Positions 36,681 to 46,356 of a stretch of DNA of 64,000 nucleotides are shown piece after piece. The notes below the pieces were generated by a model. That model worked only from the letters and a program-made list of their open reading frames with translations. It searched no databases and was not told where the DNA came from. Every line of letters begins with the position of its first letter. Position 1 is the first letter of the stretch. This DNA comes from Microbacterium foliorum (lineage in GTDB: Bacteria; Actinomycetota; Actinomycetes; Actinomycetales; Microbacteriaceae). Both the position numbers and the translations under genes were made by a program. The stretch is taken from assembly GCF_006385575.1 (NCBI RefSeq), contig NZ_CP041040.1, forward strand, positions 2,542,001 to 2,606,000, written 5' to 3'.

Positions 36681-36703
36681 CCACCCCCACCGACTGGAGA
36701 GAC

Positions 36704-38002
36704 ATGCAGGATGCGCTGCGGATCACCGCGAGCTCGATCGATCCGGGTCTCCTCGCGCTGCCCTGGTCGACACCGCTCGCCAAGTGGCCGTCCGAGCTGA
36801 TCGTGTCGCTCCCCAAGGGGCTCTCGCGGCATCTGGTGCGGTTCGCAGATCTGTCAGGAAAGGTCGTCGCCGTCAAGGAGACGACCGATGAGATGGCGAA
36901 GCGCGAGTACGAGATGCTCGGCAACCTCGCCCGACTCGACGTGCCCTGCGTCGACCGCGTCGCAGTGATCGCCGGGCGCTCGGATGCCGACGGCGAGCCG
37001 CTCGCTGCCGCCCTCGTCACGTCGCACCTGCGGTTCTCCATGCCCTATCGTGCGCTGTTCACCCGCGTGCTGCGCCCCGACACCGCCACGCGTCTCGTCG
37101 ACGCCCTGGCCGTGCTTCTCGTGCGCCTGCACAACGTGGGCTTCTACTGGGGCGACGTGTCGCTGTCGAACACTCTCTTCCGCCGCGACGCTGGAGCCTA
37201 CGCGGCCTACCTCGTCGATGCCGAGACCGGTGAGCTGCACGAGGAGGGGCTGACCGACGGCCAGCGCGCCTACGACCTCGACCTCGCCCGCACCAACATC
37301 GCCGGCGAGATCATGGATCTCGCCGCCGGCGGACGACTGGAGCACGGCGTCGACGCGGTCGCCATCGCCGACGGCATCGTCTCGTCGTACCGCTCGCTGT
37401 GGGCCGAACTGACGGCACAGGAATCGTTCGCCTCCGCAGAGACCTGGCGCATCACCGAGCGCGTCGAGCGTCTCAACGCCCTCGGCTTCGACATCGATGA
37501 GATGTCGATGTCGACCACCTCAGACGGCACGGTCGTCGAGATCCAGCCCAAGGTGGTGGATGCCGGACACCACCAGCGCCGCCTCATCCGCCTCACCGGA
37601 CTCGATGTCGAAGAGAACCAGGCTCGGCGTCTGCTCAACGATCTCGATGAGTTCCGCGCTCGCTCCACCAAGCAGTGGGCCGACGAGGAGATGTACGCGC
37701 ACGAGTGGCTCACCCGCGTGTTCGAGCCCGTCGTGCGTGCGATTCCCTGGGAGCTGCGCGCCAAGCTCGAGCCCGCCGAGGTCTTTCACCAGGTGCTCGA
37801 GCACCGGTGGTACCTGTCACAGGCGCAGGGCCGCTCGGTGCCGCTCGCCGAGGTACTGACGAGCTACATCAACGAGGTGCTGCGGCACCGCCGTGACGAG
37901 GCGACCATCATGGGTCCGCCCACCGAGACCATGAGCCTGCCCGTCATCACCGGCACGCATCCCGTCGCCGCCGACGACGTCGACTGGCGCGACCTCGTCT
38001 GA
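36704..38002 (+). CDS. DUF4032 protein with kinase-like N-terminal domain
   Basis: A 432-residue actinobacterial protein. The N-terminal 220 residues resemble the lipopolysaccharide kinase/protein-kinase fold: VAVKETTDEMAKREYEML looks like the ATP-binding lysine and helix C region, and LHNVGFYWGDVSLSNTLFRRD like the catalytic loop, with D-x4-N. A DUF4032 domain fills residues about 225-390 (ITERVERLNALGFDIDEM). The substrate is unknown; whether it phosphorylates anything is unproven. GGAGAGAC lies before the ATG. Confidence 0.85.
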   Translation: MQDALRITASSIDPGLLALPWSTPLAKWPSELIVSLPKGLSRHLVRFADLSGKVVAVKETTDEMAKREYEMLGNLARLDVPCVDRVAVIAGRSDADGEPLAAALVTSHLRFSMPYRALFTRVLRPDTATRLVDALAVLLVRLHNVGFYWGDVSLSNTLFRRDAGAYAAYLVDAETGELHEEGLTDGQRAYDLDLARTNIAGEIMDLAAGGRLEHGVDAVAIADGIVSSYRSLWAELTAQESFASAETWRITERVERLNALGFDIDEMSMSTTSDGTVVEIQPKVVDAGHHQRRLIRLTGLDVEENQARRLLNDLDEFRARSTKQWADEEMYAHEWLTRVFEPVVRAIPWELRAKLEPAEVFHQVLEHRWYLSQAQGRSVPLAEVLTSYINEVLRHRRDEATIMGPPTETMSLPVITGTHPVAADDVDWRDLV

Positions 38003-38037
38003 CCTCGCTCCTTCTCTCAGCGGAAGGAGACGCGGCG

Positions 38038-38679
38038 TCAGTACCCGACGGTGAAGCGCTCGCGGTGGTGGTTGCCCTGCTCGATCTCATCGACCACGGC
38101 GACGGCGAAGTCGGCACCCGAGATGTACGACTTGCCCTCGGCATCGCGCACGATCACGTCGCCGCCATCGCGGTAGTGACCGGTGCGCTCTCCCTCGGCC
38201 CAGGGCCCGAAGACCTCGGCCGGGTGCACGAAGAACCAGTCGAGCGAGTCGTCGGTCTTCTCCAGCAGCGCGAGCGAGTCGATGCCGACCTGCGCCTCGT
38301 GCTTGTACTCCTCAGGGAATCCCTGATCGAACAGCCGGGGTCCTCCGGGAGCGATGAGGCTTCCGCCGGCGCCTCCGACCACGCCGATGCGGGTCTGCGT
38401 GCCGCTCAGAACATCGACGACGCCGCCGAGAGCATCGAGCACCGAGTTCTCCATGTCACCGCGAGGCGACAGCGATGACACGACCGCGTCAGCGCCGTCG
38501 AAGACGTCGCCGAGGCTCGCGAGGTCGAGCACCGACCCCTGCACGTTCTGCGCACCCGGCACGGGGTTCGACGGCTCCGAGCGCGACACCGAGATGACCT
38601 CATGCCCGCGGCTCACCGCCTCCGAGACGATGTGGCGGCCGGCGTAGCCGGTTCCTCCGAGCACGACGATGCGAGCCAT
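38038..38679 (-). CDS. NAD(P)-binding SDR-type epimerase/reductase
   Basis: A 213-residue atypical short-chain dehydrogenase of the NAD(P)H-binding family. The dinucleotide motif is VVLGGTGYAGRHIV at residues 4-17. VVSSLSPRGD and WFFVHPAEVFGP are typical of the YwnB/BVR-B-like group. A GGGGAG site lies 6 nt before the ATG. It follows rlmB in the same direction after a short gap and may be co-transcribed. Substrate unknown. Confidence 0.88.
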   Translation of the reverse strand: MARIVVLGGTGYAGRHIVSEAVSRGHEVISVSRSEPSNPVPGAQNVQGSVLDLASLGDVFDGADAVVSSLSPRGDMENSVLDALGGVVDVLSGTQTRIGVVGGAGGSLIAPGGPRLFDQGFPEEYKHEAQVGIDSLALLEKTDDSLDWFFVHPAEVFGPWAEGERTGHYRDGGDVIVRDAEGKSYISGADFAVAVVDEIEQGNHHRERFTVGY

Positions 38680-38690
38680 GAGCTGCTCCC

Positions 38691-39704
38691 CTACTTCTTC
38701 GCGTTGCGGGTGGTCGACACCTGGTACAGCGCGACCGAGGTCGCGATGCCGGCGTTGAGCGACTCGGTCACGGCCGAGATCGGGATCGAGACGATCTGAT
38801 CGCAGGTCTCGGCGACCAGACGAGACAGTCCCTTGCCCTCGGAGCCGGTGACGATCACGACCGGGCGGTCGGCCAACTGGAGCTCGGGCAGCAGCACGTC
38901 GCCGTCGCCGTCGAGGCCGAGCACGAACACGCCCTGCTTCTTGAACTCCTTGAGCTGCGTGGTGAGGTTCGTCGCGAGTGCGACGGGAACGCGAGCGGCC
39001 GCGCCGGCGCTGGTCTTCCAGGCCGCGGAGTTCACACCGGCCGAGCGACGCTGCGGCAGGATGATGCCGTGACCGCCGAAGGCTCCGGTCGAGCGGATGA
39101 TCGCGCCGAGGTTGCGCGGGTCGGTGATGCCGTCGAGGGCGACGAACAGCGGCACCTCGCCCTTGGCGATAACAGCCTCGAGCAGGTCCTGCGGGTGGGC
39201 GTACTCGTACGGCGGCACCTTGACGGCGACGCCCTGGTGCACGCCGTCGTACCCGGCCATGCGGTCGAGCTCCTGACGCGTGACCTCGAGCACGGGGATG
39301 CCACGGTTGGTGGCGAGCGACAGCATCTCCTTCACCCGGTCGTCCATCTCGACGCGCTGCGCGATGTAGAACGCCGACGCGGGGATCTTCGCACGCAGGG
39401 CCTCGAGCACCGAGTTGCGGCCGGTGACGACCTCGACCTCGGTGGTGTTGTCCTTGGCGCGAGCAGAGCGGTTCGGGTTGCCGCCGGCGGTCTGACGCTG
39501 TCCCTGCCCCGGCTTGCCCTTTCCGCCTGAGGCCGCATAGCGCTCGGCCGCAGCCTTGCGCTTGCCAGCGGGGTGCCAGGCGCGATCCTCGGCCTTGGGG
39601 GTCGGTCCGCGGCCCTCGAGAGACTTGCGTCCGAGTCCGCCGGTGCCCTTGGTGGGGCCCTTCTTCTTGCCGTTGCTTGCGCCGGGGCGCTGTGGCTTAG
39701 CCAT
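38691..39704 (-). CDS. rlmB: 23S rRNA (guanosine-2'-O-)-methyltransferase, TrmH family
   Basis: A 337-residue SPOUT methyltransferase. The first 85 residues are a basic, low-complexity tail (GKKKGPTKGTGGLGRKS), common in actinobacterial RlmB. An RNA-binding L30-like domain follows, then the knot domain with ALDGITDPRNLGAIIRSTGAFG, VTGSEGKGLSRLV and SLNAGIATSVALYQ. ATG at 39704 overlaps the end of cysS by 8 nt, so the two genes are coupled. The cysS-rlmB order is widely conserved. Confidence 0.94.
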   Translation of the reverse strand: MAKPQRPGASNGKKKGPTKGTGGLGRKSLEGRGPTPKAEDRAWHPAGKRKAAAERYAASGGKGKPGQGQRQTAGGNPNRSARAKDNTTEVEVVTGRNSVLEALRAKIPASAFYIAQRVEMDDRVKEMLSLATNRGIPVLEVTRQELDRMAGYDGVHQGVAVKVPPYEYAHPQDLLEAVIAKGEVPLFVALDGITDPRNLGAIIRSTGAFGGHGIILPQRRSAGVNSAAWKTSAGAAARVPVALATNLTTQLKEFKKQGVFVLGLDGDGDVLLPELQLADRPVVIVTGSEGKGLSRLVAETCDQIVSIPISAVTESLNAGIATSVALYQVSTTRNAKK

Positions 39705-41100
39705 CGATACTCCAATGAGTTCCGGCCGGAGAATCCTCCAGCGTGATTCCTGCGGCGGCGATCGCATCACGGATGCGATCGGCCGCCGCCCAGTCCTTGT
39801 CAGCGCGCGCCTGCGCACGCTGGGTGATCATCGTCTGCACGAGCGCGTCGAGAGCGGATGCCGTGGCATCGCCGCGCGACGCCGCACCGACGACATCGAG
39901 TCCGAGCACCTCGAGCATCGCGAGCACCTCGTGCCAGGCCGTCATCGCGCTCTCAGTGTCACCCGTGTCGAGCGCCGCGTTCCCTGCACGCACGGTGTCG
40001 TGCACGACTCCGAGCGCCTGCGGTATGCCGAGGTCGTCGTCCATCGCCGCCGCGAACGCGGCGGGAAGCGGTGTCTTGTCCGCCCAGCCGAAGGTCTTCG
40101 GCAGCATGCGCAGTGCACGCTCGACGAACGTGCGGATGCGCCCGAGCGCCGCCTCTGCCTCGGTCCACGACGACTCGGAGAGGTCGAGGCTCGAACGGTA
40201 GTGCGCGGCAGCGAGGGCGTAGCGGACCACGAGCGGGTCGTGCTCGGCGAGCACCTCATGTGCGAGCGTGAAGTTGCCGAGGGACTTCGACATCTTCTGG
40301 CCACCAACCGTCACGAGACCGTTGTGCACCCAGTACCGCGCAAAGCCGTCACCGGCAGCGGTCGACTGCGCGAGCTCGTTCTCATGATGCGGGAAGCGCA
40401 GGTCGAGGCCACCGCCATGGATGTCGAACTCAGGGCCGAGGTAGCGCTTCGACATCGCCGAGCACTCGATGTGCCACCCCGGGCGGCCTGCGCCCCAGGG
40501 CGACTGCCACGTGGCATCCGCCTGCTCGTCGGGCTTGGTGCCCTTCCAGAGCGCGAAGTCCTGAGGGTTGCGCTTGCCCCGGGGGTCGGCGTCCTCCGCC
40601 GCCTCCATGGCGTCGACCGACTGGTTCGTCAGCGATCCGTAGTCCGACCACGAGCGCACGTCGAAGTAGACGTCTCCCGAGCCGTCGGGCGCGGGGTACG
40701 CGTGGCCGCGTTCGATGAGGGTCTGGATCAGCTCTTGCATCTGCGGAACGGATGCGGTCGCGCGCGGCTCGTAGGTCGGCGGCAGGATTCCGATGCCGGC
40801 ATACGCCGCCGTGAACTCCTGCTCCATGCGGTAGGCCAGCGCCCACCACGGCTCGACGTCGGTCGCGTTCACGAGCACCTTGTCGTCGATGTCCGTGACG
40901 TTGCGCACGAAGGTGACCCGGCCGTACCGGTGCGTCAACCAGCGGCGCAGCAGATCGAAGCTCAGTGCAGCCCGAACGTGCCCGATGTGGGGGCCGGACT
41001 GCACGGTGGGTCCGCAGACGTACATCGTGATGTTCTCGGGATCGAGAGGCACGAAGTCGCGCAGCTGCTGTGCGCGGGTGTCGTAGAGGCGGAGAGTCAC
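39697..41100 (-). CDS. cysS: Cysteinyl-tRNA synthetase
   Basis: A 467-residue class I synthetase that charges tRNA-Cys. The HIGH motif is in GPHIGHVRAALSFD and KMSKS in GQKMSKSLGNF. Zinc ligands appear as MYVCGPTV and HIECSAM. Length and the C-terminal anticodon-binding region favour CysS over the related mycothiol enzyme MshC, which is shorter. GTG at 41100 follows a TAGGCT -10 element by 6 nt, giving MTLRLYDTRAQQLRDFV. Confidence 0.95.
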   Translation of the reverse strand: MTLRLYDTRAQQLRDFVPLDPENITMYVCGPTVQSGPHIGHVRAALSFDLLRRWLTHRYGRVTFVRNVTDIDDKVLVNATDVEPWWALAYRMEQEFTAAYAGIGILPPTYEPRATASVPQMQELIQTLIERGHAYPAPDGSGDVYFDVRSWSDYGSLTNQSVDAMEAAEDADPRGKRNPQDFALWKGTKPDEQADATWQSPWGAGRPGWHIECSAMSKRYLGPEFDIHGGGLDLRFPHHENELAQSTAAGDGFARYWVHNGLVTVGGQKMSKSLGNFTLAHEVLAEHDPLVVRYALAAAHYRSSLDLSESSWTEAEAALGRIRTFVERALRMLPKTFGWADKTPLPAAFAAAMDDDLGIPQALGVVHDTVRAGNAALDTGDTESAMTAWHEVLAMLEVLGLDVVGAASRGDATASALDALVQTMITQRAQARADKDWAAADRIRDAIAAAGITLEDSPAGTHWSIDG

Positions 41101-41106
41101 CGCACA

Positions 41107-41112
41107 AGCCTA
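41107..41112 (-). promoter_or_regulatory. -10 element TAGGCT of cysS
   Basis: It ends 6 nt before GTG 41100. Confidence 0.5.
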
Positions 41113-41175
41113 CCGGGCCGCCGATCGCGTTGACTGGGTGTGACCCCGGGCCTTTCGACCGGCCCCGCCGCCCCC

Positions 41176-41766
41176 TCAGTCGACCCGGAACACCTGACCG
41201 GTCTGCACCCCGAGCACGCTCTTCGCATACGCCTGCCCGACGCGGTGCGATGACACGGGCACGAAGCCGGGGAACGACGAGTGATACGACGGTGCGTCCT
41301 CGAGCACCGAGGGGCTCACGGCGTTGATCCGGATGCCGCGGGGCAGCTCGGTGGCCGCCGCGAGCACGAAGGATTCGACGGCACCGTTGGCGAACGACGC
41401 GGCGGCGCCGGTGGCGATGGGCTCACGCGCGAGGATGCCGGAGGTCAGCGTGATCGAACCGCTGTCGCGCACGAAGGGCGTGCCGACGCGGACGACATCG
41501 AGCTGCGAGAGCACTTTGCCTCGGAAAGCGGATTCGTAGTCGCCACGGCTCAGCCCGTCGAGCGGCCGGAACGGAACCTCTCCCACCGCGACGATCACGG
41601 CATCGACCTGGCCGACTGTCGCGAACAGACGCTCGATCGACGCCGGGTCCGTGACGTCCACCGAGGGCTCGCTGCTGCGCGACGCGGCGATGATCTCATG
41701 ACCATCCAGCGCGTCGACGGCGGTTCGTCCCACCTGACCGCGGGCACCGATGACGAGAATCCTCAT
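41176..41766 (-). CDS. Short-chain dehydrogenase/reductase
   Basis: A 196-residue, shortened SDR. The cofactor motif is VIGARGQVGRTAV, an NADP-type G-x3-G-x-G variant, at residues 4-16. The Ser of the catalytic triad is in ITLTSGILAREP. The usual YxxxK is replaced: after ATGAAASFANGAVESFVLA there is no Tyr-x3-Lys, so catalysis may differ. GGAG lies before the ATG. It follows ispDF in the same direction. Confidence 0.85.
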   Translation of the reverse strand: MRILVIGARGQVGRTAVDALDGHEIIAASRSSEPSVDVTDPASIERLFATVGQVDAVIVAVGEVPFRPLDGLSRGDYESAFRGKVLSQLDVVRVGTPFVRDSGSITLTSGILAREPIATGAAASFANGAVESFVLAAATELPRGIRINAVSPSVLEDAPSYHSSFPGFVPVSSHRVGQAYAKSVLGVQTGQVFRVD

Positions 41767-41851
41767 GACGTCTCCTTCTCCGCGTGCGAGCACCGCACGA
41801 CGATGTCCGACAACGACGGCGGATGCCGACGCATTCCCCGACGGCGGCGGG

Positions 41852-43069
41852 TCAGGCGGGGTGCACCATGGCGACCGCCGTCACCGCGATGCCCTCACCG
41901 CGGCCGGTGAAGCCCAAGCCGTCGGTGGTGGTGGCCGTGACCGAGACCGGCGCGCCGCCGAGCGCGGCGGACAGCACGCGCTCGGCCTCTGCGCGGCGGC
42001 CGCTGAAGCGCGGTCGATTCCCCTTGAACTGCACCGACACGTTGCCGATCGCGTAGCCCGCTTCTGCGAGAATCTCGCGGGTGCGGGCGAGGAAGACCTC
42101 GGCGTGGGCTCCGGCATACTCGGGGTGCGCGGTGCCGAAGTGCTCGCCGATGTCGCCGAGGCCCGCGGCCCCCAGCAGGGCGTCCACCATCGCGTGGGCC
42201 ACGGCGTCTCCGTCGGAATGTCCCGAGAGGGCTCGCTCCCCCGGCCACTCGATGCCGGCCAGCCACAGGTTGCCGTCTCCGCCGAACGCATGCACGTCTG
42301 TGCCGAGTCCGACCCTGGGGCCGCTCCACGTCGAGTGCGGCGCAGGGGCCGGCGTGGCGACCGGCCTCTGCACGTCCGCCAACAGATGCCGGGCGCGCTC
42401 GAGGTCGGCCGGTGTGGTGATCTTGAATCCGCGAGGCGAGCCGGCGATCTGTCGCACGAGATGCCCGGCGGCGGCGAACAGCGCCGCATCGTCGGTGTAC
42501 TCGATGCCGGAGGCCGTCGCCGCATCGTATGCAGCCTCGAGCAGAGCGCGCGGGAACCCCTGAGGAGTCTGCGCGGCGGCGAGCTGGGAGCGATCGATCG
42601 GCGCGACGACCGCATCGCCGTCGACCCGCTTGAGCGTGTCGACGACCGGGAGCGTCGGGATCACACCGCTCTCACCGTCGGTGGCCGCGGCCACCGCATC
42701 GATGATCTCGGGGGGCGTCAGCGCGCGCGCCGCGTCGTGCACGAGAACTCGCGTGACATCGCCCCAGAGCGCGTCGAGACCGGAGGCGACGGACTCCTGA
42801 CGCGTGTCGCCGCCCGTCACGATCCTGCCGAGATCGATGCGATCCCCGGCGGCCGCGCGGAGCTCCGTCTCGGCGTCGCCCTCGTAACCCGCCGGTGCGA
42901 CGACGATCACCTGGGCAGGGGCCGCGGCGAAGACGCCGTCGAGCGCATGGCGCAGGATCGAATGCGTGTCGATGCCGACGAACGCCTTGGGCGCTCCGGC
43001 ATCGAGTCGGGTGCCGGAGCCGGCGGCGACGACGATGATCGCGGTGTCAGGAACGGGAAGCATGCTCAC
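41852..43069 (-). CDS. ispDF: Bifunctional IspD/IspF, MEP-pathway enzyme
   Basis: A 405-residue fusion of two enzymes of the methylerythritol phosphate route to IPP. The N-terminal IspD half (1-225) forms CDP-methylerythritol, with [16 protein letters not shown] and [11 protein letters not shown]. The C-terminal IspF half (about 245-405) makes the cyclodiphosphate, with metal ligands in GTDVHAF and [11 protein letters not shown]. It feeds the idi-crt pathway in this window. GTG 43069 follows a TAACGT -10 by 7 nt; ATG 43063 is an alternative. Confidence 0.94.
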   Translation of the reverse strand: MSMLPVPDTAIIVVAAGSGTRLDAGAPKAFVGIDTHSILRHALDGVFAAAPAQVIVVAPAGYEGDAETELRAAAGDRIDLGRIVTGGDTRQESVASGLDALWGDVTRVLVHDAARALTPPEIIDAVAAATDGESGVIPTLPVVDTLKRVDGDAVVAPIDRSQLAAAQTPQGFPRALLEAAYDAATASGIEYTDDAALFAAAGHLVRQIAGSPRGFKITTPADLERARHLLADVQRPVATPAPAPHSTWSGPRVGLGTDVHAFGGDGNLWLAGIEWPGERALSGHSDGDAVAHAMVDALLGAAGLGDIGEHFGTAHPEYAGAHAEVFLARTREILAEAGYAIGNVSVQFKGNRPRFSGRRAEAERVLSAALGGAPVSVTATTTDGLGFTGRGEGIAVTAVAMVHPA

Positions 43070-43076
43070 CAGGTTC

Positions 43077-43082
43077 ACGTTA
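43077..43082 (-). promoter_or_regulatory. -10 element TAACGT of ispDF
   Basis: It ends 7 nt before GTG 43069, directly after the carD terminator. Confidence 0.4.
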
Positions 43083-43094
43083 CCGGCGCGCACG

Positions 43095-43122
43095 AAAAAA
43101 GGCGGATGCCGAAGCATCCGCC
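43095..43122 (-). terminator. Rho-independent terminator of carD
   Basis: On the minus strand GGCGGATGC and GCATCCGCC form a 9-bp stem with a short loop, then six T. Both arms contain the GGATGC word. Confidence 0.93.
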
Positions 43123-43136
43123 TTCTCTCAGTCCAC

Positions 43137-43619
43137 TCAGGACGCGAGGACCTCGTCGAGCAGTGCGCTCGCCTTGTCCTCGTCGGTCTTCTCAGCGAGC
43201 GCGAGCTCGGAGATGAGGATCTGACGAGCCTTGGCCAGCATCCGCTTCTCACCCGCAGACAGCCCGCGGTCCTGGTCCCGACGCCACAGGTCGCGGACGA
43301 CCTCGCTCACCTTGATGACATCGCCCGAGGCGAGCTTCTCGAGGTTCGCCTTGTAACGACGCGACCAGTTGGTCGGCTCTTCGGTGAACGGCGCGCGAAG
43401 CACCTCGAACACAGCGTCGAGGCCCTCTCGGCCGATGACATCGCGGACCCCGACGAGATCGACGTTCTCAGCGGGCACCTCGATGATGAGGTCCCCCTGG
43501 GTGACGTTGAGCTTCAGGTATTTCTTCGCCTCACCCTTGATGATGCGCTCCTTGACCTCGATGATGGTCGCAGCGCCATGGTGCGGATAGACGACAGTTT
43601 CGCCAACCTCAAAAAGCAT
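43137..43619 (-). CDS. carD: CarD-family transcription regulator
   Basis: A 160-residue CarD, an essential RNA polymerase-binding factor in mycobacteria that stabilises open complexes at rRNA and other promoters. The N-terminal RNA polymerase interaction domain starts [17 protein letters not shown]. The C-terminal helical DNA-binding domain includes [17 protein letters not shown] and [21 protein letters not shown] at 43619 has an AAAGGA site 9 nt upstream. The carD-ispDF-cysS-rlmB order is typical of actinobacteria. Confidence 0.96.
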   Translation of the reverse strand: MLFEVGETVVYPHHGAATIIEVKERIIKGEAKKYLKLNVTQGDLIIEVPAENVDLVGVRDVIGREGLDAVFEVLRAPFTEEPTNWSRRYKANLEKLASGDVIKVSEVVRDLWRRDQDRGLSAGEKRMLAKARQILISELALAEKTDEDKASALLDEVLAS

Positions 43620-43755
43620 AAAAACTTGTCCTTTCGGCAACCTCAAGGATACCACAGGGGGAATGCGCTAAGGTTCGCGCCCCCACGTCCTCAGGCGGCA
43701 CCCCGCATGCGCATAGAATGGGATGCGGATATCCCGTCGGACCTCAGGAGGACCC

Positions 43756-44307
43756 GTGAAATCGCGCCTTGTTGCGTCTGCCGCCGTCAGCGCCCTCGTT
43801 CTTCTCGGCGCGACGGGCTGCACGTTCATCTCGCCGCAGTCGACGCAGATCGAGTACTCGGCCTCCGACGGCGTGAACGTCTCGGACTCGGACGGCCCGC
43901 TCGACGTGCGCAACGCGTTCGTCGTCGCGAACGAAGACGGCTCGATCGGCAACTTCGTCGCCGCCGTCGTGAACCCGACGACCGAGAAGGCGACTCTCAC
44001 GATGACGGTCGCCGGCATCGACAAGCCCTTCACGGTCTCGGTCCCCGCGGGCAAGACCGTCAGCTTCGGCACCGAAGGCGAGGAGCCGCTGCGCATCGAC
44101 GGCCTCGACACGATGCCCGGCGCCACGATCGAGATCCACTTCCAGTCGGGCGACGGCGCCGGCACCAAGACCGAGGTCCCGGTGCTCGACGGCTCGCTGC
44201 CCTACTACGCCGACCTGGTGCCCGAGGCCGAAGACGAGACCGAAGAGTCGACCCCCACGCCGGAGCCGGTCCCGTCCGACACGGCCGCCCCCGCTCCCTC
44301 GGAGTGA
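43756..44307 (+). CDS. Lipoprotein of unknown function
   Basis: A 183-residue predicted lipoprotein. The signal peptide has a basic start (VKSRLVAS), a hydrophobic core and lipobox LGATGC near residue 23. Residues about 45-145 look like an immunoglobulin-like beta domain (NPTTEKATLTMTVAG and PVPAGKTVSFG-like strands). The tail is acidic and Pro/Thr-rich. GTG 43756 has AGGAGG 4 nt upstream, and a TAGAAT -10 lies at 43714-43719. Similar lipoproteins lie next to regX3 in related genera. Function unknown. Confidence 0.82.
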   Translation: MKSRLVASAAVSALVLLGATGCTFISPQSTQIEYSASDGVNVSDSDGPLDVRNAFVVANEDGSIGNFVAAVVNPTTEKATLTMTVAGIDKPFTVSVPAGKTVSFGTEGEEPLRIDGLDTMPGATIEIHFQSGDGAGTKTEVPVLDGSLPYYADLVPEAEDETEESTPTPEPVPSDTAAPAPSE

Positions 44308-44324
44308 TCCGGCGCACACGCTGA

Positions 44325-44362
44325 AGAAGAGGCCGTCACCCCCGGGGGTGACGGCCTCTTCT
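44325..44362. terminator. Bidirectional terminator
   Basis: AGAAGAGGCCGTCACC pairs perfectly with its complement over 16 bp, between the lipoprotein gene and regX3. Confidence 0.92.
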
Positions 44363-44386
44363 GTATGGTTCCAGACGCGCTCGCGT

Positions 44387-45070
44387 TCAGCCCTCGAAGC
44401 GGTAGCCGAGGCCGCGGACGGTGACGAGCATGACAGGCTCGCCCGGGTTCTCCTCGATCCGGGAGCGGATGCGCTTGATGTGCACGTCGAGCGTCTTGGT
44501 GTCGCCGAAGTAGTCGCTGCCCCACACCCGGTCGATGAGCTGCCCGCGTGTGAGCACGCGACCCGAGTTGCGCATGAGCACCTCGAGGAGCTCGAACTCC
44601 TTCAGCGGCATGTTGATCTGCTGACCGGCGACCGAGACCGTGTGGCGGTCGATGTCGAGTGAGACGCGGCCGCCGTCGAGCACTCGCTCGTCGAGCTCGC
44701 TGTCGGCCTGCACCACCCTGCGCAGCACCGCGCGCATCCGAGCCAGCAGCTCACGCGACGAGTACGGCTTGGTGACGTAGTCGTCAGCACCGAGCTCGAG
44801 CCCGACGACGATGTCCACCTCCGAGTCCTTGGCCGTGACCATGATGATCGGCACGGCGGAGGTCGAGCGGATCTGCCGGCACACCTCGGTGCCCGGCATC
44901 CCCGGCAGCATGAGATCGAGGAGCACGACGTCGGCGCCGCGCTCGCGGAAGGCGGTCAGCGCTCCCGGGCCGTCCTCGGCGATCTCGACCTCATACCCCT
45001 CTCGGCGCAGCAGGTAGGCGAGCGGGTCGGCGAGGTCGGGCTCGTCTTCGACCAGAAGGATGCGGGTCAT
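44387..45070 (-). CDS. regX3: Response regulator RegX3/PhoP-type
   Basis: A 227-residue OmpR/PhoB-family regulator of the phosphate-starvation response. Receiver acidic pocket VEDEPD, phosphoacceptor in VVLLDLMLPG (about residue 52) and Lys in YVTKPYSSRELLAR are present. The winged helix ends TVRGLGYRFEG. The start overlaps the senX3 stop (ATGA). Synteny with senX3, phoU and gpm identifies it as RegX3 of mycobacteria, PhoP of Streptomyces. The 11-bp repeats at phoU, ppk1 and pstS are its likely binding sites. Confidence 0.93.
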   Translation of the reverse strand: MTRILLVEDEPDLADPLAYLLRREGYEVEIAEDGPGALTAFRERGADVVLLDLMLPGMPGTEVCRQIRSTSAVPIIMVTAKDSEVDIVVGLELGADDYVTKPYSSRELLARMRAVLRRVVQADSELDERVLDGGRVSLDIDRHTVSVAGQQINMPLKEFELLEVLMRNSGRVLTRGQLIDRVWGSDYFGDTKTLDVHIKRIRSRIEENPGEPVMLVTVRGLGYRFEG

Positions 45071-46284
45071 GCGTTCTCTCCGTTTCGGACGCGAGCTGCG
45101 GCCTTCGCCGCCTTGCGCTCGCGCTTCTTCTTGTTCTTCTTGTCCCTGTCGATGCTCGGGGGAGCATCGATCGTGGGAAGCCTGATGGTGAAGGTGGAGC
45201 CTCGTCCGGGGCGCGACCACAGGCGCACCTCTCCGCCGTGGCGCTGCGTGGCGTGCTTGACGATCGAGAGTCCGAGTCCGGTTCCGCCGGTGCGGCGTGA
45301 CCTCGCCTCGTCGGCGCGGTAGAAGCGCTCGAAGATCCGCTCCCGGTCCGCCTCCGCGATGCCGATGCCCTGATCGGACACCGCGACCTCGACGACACCG
45401 TCGTCTGCCTTCACTCCGATGCCGACGCGGGATCCTTTCGGGGAGTAGACGATCGCGTTGGCGATGAGGTTGCCGAACGCCTCGATCAGGATCTGCGAGT
45501 CACCGCGCACCCAGACTCCCCGGTCGCCGCCACGAGCGAGCTCGACCCCTGCCGAGTCGGCCTGCACGACATGCGCCTCGAGCGCGGTCGCCAGCACCTC
45601 GTCGATCGAGACGGGCCGCACGTCCGACAGCGCATCGTCGGTCTGGAGTCTCGACAGGCTCATGATGCGGCCGGTCAGCTGCCCGAGACGAGTGGCCTCG
45701 GCCGAGATCCGGGCGGCGAAGTGACGCACCTGCGCGGGGTCGTCTGCCGCGGACTCGATGGCCTCGGCCAGCAGCGTGACCGCCCCGACGGGGGTCTTGA
45801 GCTCGTGGCTGGTGTTGGCCACGAAATCGCGGCGCATCTGGTCGAGACGCTCCTGCTCGGTGACATCGCGGATGATCAGCAGAGTCATGCGCGGGCTGAT
45901 CGCGCTCGCACGGGCCGACACCAGTCGCGGGTCGAGGCTGAGCCCGCCGCGGGTGATGCGCAGGGACTCGGTCGCCGAGCTCCCCTCATTCCGCCCTCCC
46001 CGCACGAGCTGACGCAGCTCCGGGTTCTCGAGCGGCGCCCCCACCTCGATGCCGAATCGCGTGGCCGCCTTGGAGACGGCGAGCACGAGGCCCGACGAAT
46101 CGACCACGCAGGCCGCATCGTCCATGCTGCCCAGCACCGCGGTGACGCCGGCCGGAACCGCGAGTGACGTCTCATCGGCGACTCGCGCCCTCGCGCGGTA
46201 TGCCCAGGCGATCAGGAGCGAGAGGCCGATGCCGATCACGAGGCCGACGGCCAACGCGAGCAGCGCGATCTGCGGCAAGGTCAT
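45067..46284 (-). CDS. senX3: Sensor histidine kinase SenX3/PhoR-type
   Basis: A 405-residue kinase. One or two N-terminal helices (about 5-30) are followed by a PAS-like domain (about 40-140), then HisKA with phospho-His in FVANTSHELKTPVGAVTLLAE near residue 159. The ATPase has N box NLIANAIVYSPKG and G boxes SDQGIGI and GGTGLGLSIV. A Lys/Arg-rich tail ends it. ATG 46284 follows a -10 element by 6 nt. In mycobacteria SenX3 activity is controlled by the Pst system through PhoU. Confidence 0.93.
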   Translation of the reverse strand: MTLPQIALLALAVGLVIGIGLSLLIAWAYRARARVADETSLAVPAGVTAVLGSMDDAACVVDSSGLVLAVSKAATRFGIEVGAPLENPELRQLVRGGRNEGSSATESLRITRGGLSLDPRLVSARASAISPRMTLLIIRDVTEQERLDQMRRDFVANTSHELKTPVGAVTLLAEAIESAADDPAQVRHFAARISAEATRLGQLTGRIMSLSRLQTDDALSDVRPVSIDEVLATALEAHVVQADSAGVELARGGDRGVWVRGDSQILIEAFGNLIANAIVYSPKGSRVGIGVKADDGVVEVAVSDQGIGIAEADRERIFERFYRADEARSRRTGGTGLGLSIVKHATQRHGGEVRLWSRPGRGSTFTIRLPTIDAPPSIDRDKKNKKKRERKAAKAAARVRNGENA

Positions 46285-46290
46285 AACCCC

Positions 46291-46296
46291 AGCGTA
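46291..46296 (-). promoter_or_regulatory. -10 element TACGCT of senX3
   Basis: It ends 6 nt before ATG 46284. Confidence 0.5.
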
Positions 46297-46356
46297 GAGT
46301 GCGTTCACCGCCGGATCGGCGGGTTCTCCTGCCCTGGCGACAACGCGAGAAGTACT

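Noticed and set aside
41176..41766. SDR gene as a pseudogene because the YxxxK motif is missing
   Set aside because: The frame is intact with a good start and cofactor site; loss of the motif may reflect a different activity.
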